This document shows, piece by piece, positions 13,964 through 14,878 of a stretch of DNA of 14,878 bases. This DNA is from Candidatus Treponema excrementipullorum. Its GTDB lineage: Bacteria; Spirochaetota; Spirochaetia; Treponematales; Treponemataceae. The notes below the pieces were generated by a model that had not been told where the DNA came from, searched no databases, and was given only the letters and a program-made list of their open reading frames with translations. Location: positions 1 to 14,878 of the forward strand of contig JAHLFV010000200.1 of NCBI GenBank assembly GCA_018883625.1, given 5' to 3'. The number at the start of each line of letters is the position of its first letter. Within the stretch, counting starts at the first letter, position 1. Both the position numbers and the translations under genes were made by a program.

Positions 13964-14878
13964 ATGGAAACAACAAAAGAACAAGATAAAGTACAAAGCT
14001 CTGAACTGACTCCTAAAGAAATTGTTGCCCGTCTTGATACGTATATCATAGGACAAAGAGAAGCAAAAAGAGCTGTTGCCATTGCTCTGAGAAATCGCCA
14101 TCGTCGGTTGCTCTTATCGGAAGATATTCGGGATGAAGTGGCTCCGAAAAATATTCTGATGATTGGCCCTACCGGTGTAGGAAAGACTGAGATCGCCCGG
14201 CGGTTGGCAAAGCTATGCAGTGCACCCTTTTTGAAAGTAGAAGCCACAAAATATACTGAAGTTGGATATGTAGGCCGTGATGTAGAATCCATGATTCGGG
14301 ATTTGATGGCGGTAGGTTACAACATGGTAAAGGCTGAAGTGCAGGAAAAACTTCGTGTACAGGCAGAAACCAGTGTAGAAGAAGAATTGCTGGATCTGCT
14401 TTTACCGGGAAGTCGTCAGGAAACAAAAAAAGATAATGATACAGGAATTACGTTGCCGGTAAATGTATTCGGTCAAGAAGTGCCTTCCGATTCGGAAGCT
14501 GCTATTCCTTTACCAGATGCTTCTGCCGGTAAAACAGAATCCTCAATAGGTAATGAAAAAGTTCATGGGACAAGTACCCGTGAAAAATTTCGGCTTATGT
14601 TACGGGAAGGTAAGCTGGAAGACAGAGAGGTAGATGTGACCATAAAGCGGCAGAACTCCATGCCTACCATGGAAATTTTTGCCGGAGGGAACATGGAAGA
14701 CTTGGAAGCCGGTATGCGACAAATCACTTCTCTGTTTTCCGGAAACAAGACTCGCAAAAAGACTGTAACAATTCAGGAAGCCCGTCGGATTCTTACGGAA
14801 GAGCAGTTAGACAAAATGATAGATCCCGATAAAATTGCCGACGAAGCCAGAGAACGGGTGGAGCAGTCAGGCATTATC
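13964..14878 (+). CDS. hslU: ATP-dependent protease HslVU, ATPase subunit HslU (ClpY/CodX), 3'-truncated by the window
   Basis: HslU is a AAA+ unfoldase that caps HslV and feeds it substrates. The first 305 codons are present and stay open to the window edge. A short charged N-terminus precedes L-T-P-K-E-I-V and D-T-Y-I-I-G-Q-R-E-A-K-R-A-V-A-I-A-L-R-N-R, which start HslU. The Walker A motif G-P-T-G-V-G-K-T is at 68-75 (Lys74), and the pore loop G-Y-V-G-R is at 101-105. The I-domain then runs from about residue 115 to 295. It includes a low-complexity stretch, about residues 145-200, rich in Ser, Ala, Pro, Thr and acidic residues. The fragment ends with V-E-Q-S-G-I-I, just before the expected Walker B. 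By comparison with the E. coli numbering I remember, the I-domain is about 40 residues longer. The ATG has AGAGG a few bases upstream. Confidence 0.96.
   Translation, partial: METTKEQDKVQSSELTPKEIVARLDTYIIGQREAKRAVAIALRNRHRRLLLSEDIRDEVAPKNILMIGPTGVGKTEIARRLAKLCSAPFLKVEATKYTEVGYVGRDVESMIRDLMAVGYNMVKAEVQEKLRVQAETSVEEELLDLLLPGSRQETKKDNDTGITLPVNVFGQEVPSDSEAAIPLPDASAGKTESSIGNEKVHGTSTREKFRLMLREGKLEDREVDVTIKRQNSMPTMEIFAGGNMEDLEAGMRQITSLFSGNKTRKKTVTIQEARRILTEEQLDKMIDPDKIADEARERVEQSGII

Noticed and set aside
278..14757. Many open frames on the minus strand and in other + frames, such as 11895-12548 (-), 6922-7425 (-) and 7484-7684 (+)
   Set aside because: Each lies inside a well-supported gene on the + strand, has no recognisable domain or ribosome site, and has the odd composition of a shadow frame.
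1..14878. A dif site near the xer genes
   Set aside because: I looked by eye for a pair of inverted 11-bp arms around a 6-bp centre and saw nothing convincing; dif is normally at the replication terminus.
1..14878. Intrinsic terminators, tRNA/rRNA genes, CRISPR arrays, riboswitches or insertion sequences
   Set aside because: Gaps are at most about 42 bases and none shows a GC-rich hairpin followed by a T-run; no direct-repeat arrays or RNA-like segments were found.
1..14878. A hidden, previously undescribed multi-gene system
   Set aside because: Fourteen of fifteen genes fall in well-known families with intact motifs (the FtsL call is tentative); only the TPR lipoprotein lacks an assigned function, which is not enough to claim a new system.

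Overview
The window is a single, uninterrupted, co-directional (+ strand) run of core genes from an AT-rich bacterium (roughly 40% G+C by eye). Fifteen genes are visible, the first and last cut by the window edges. The gene order is mraZ-rsmH-ftsL-murF-ftsW-ftsQ-ftsA-ftsZ, then xerD-TPR lipoprotein-dprA-topA-xerC-hslV-hslU. A division cluster without mraY, murD, murG, murC or an ftsI/PBP gene, leading into dprA-topA-xerC, matches what I recall of Treponema and related spirochaetes. A spirochaete, probably a low-GC Treponema-like species, is therefore my best guess. It is an inference from gene order and protein style, not from a database match.

Region 1 (1-7692) is a reduced division and cell-wall (dcw) cluster. 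It holds the end of the MraZ regulator, the 16S rRNA methyltransferase RsmH, a small FtsL-like membrane/coiled-coil protein, the last cytoplasmic peptidoglycan-precursor ligase MurF, the SEDS glycosyltransferase FtsW, the POTRA protein FtsQ/DivIB, the membrane tether FtsA and the ring-forming GTPase FtsZ. A well-formed sigma70-type promoter lies inside the 3' end of ftsA and could give ftsZ its own transcription.

Region 2 (7699-13450) carries DNA-maintenance genes: a XerD-like and a XerC-like tyrosine recombinase (both with complete catalytic sets), a TPR lipoprotein of unknown function, the ssDNA-binding RecA loader DprA and DNA topoisomerase I. Having both Xer partners in the same run as ftsZ would link chromosome-dimer resolution to division gene expression.

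Region 3 (13395-14878) is the HslVU protease: a complete peptidase subunit and the first two-thirds of the unfoldase, whose I-domain looks longer than that of E. coli.

Genes are tightly packed: the longest gap is about 42 bases (ftsA-ftsZ) and five junctions overlap (murF/ftsW, xerD/lipoprotein, lipoprotein/dprA, topA/xerC, xerC/hslV). There is no stretch over 300 bases without a gene. I saw no clear terminator, RNA gene, mobile element, repeat array or CRISPR. This is mainly a housekeeping region, and I did not find a convincing new system. The items most worth a second look are the Xer pair, the TPR lipoprotein, the internal ftsZ promoter, the long xerC/hslV overlap and the HslU insertion.
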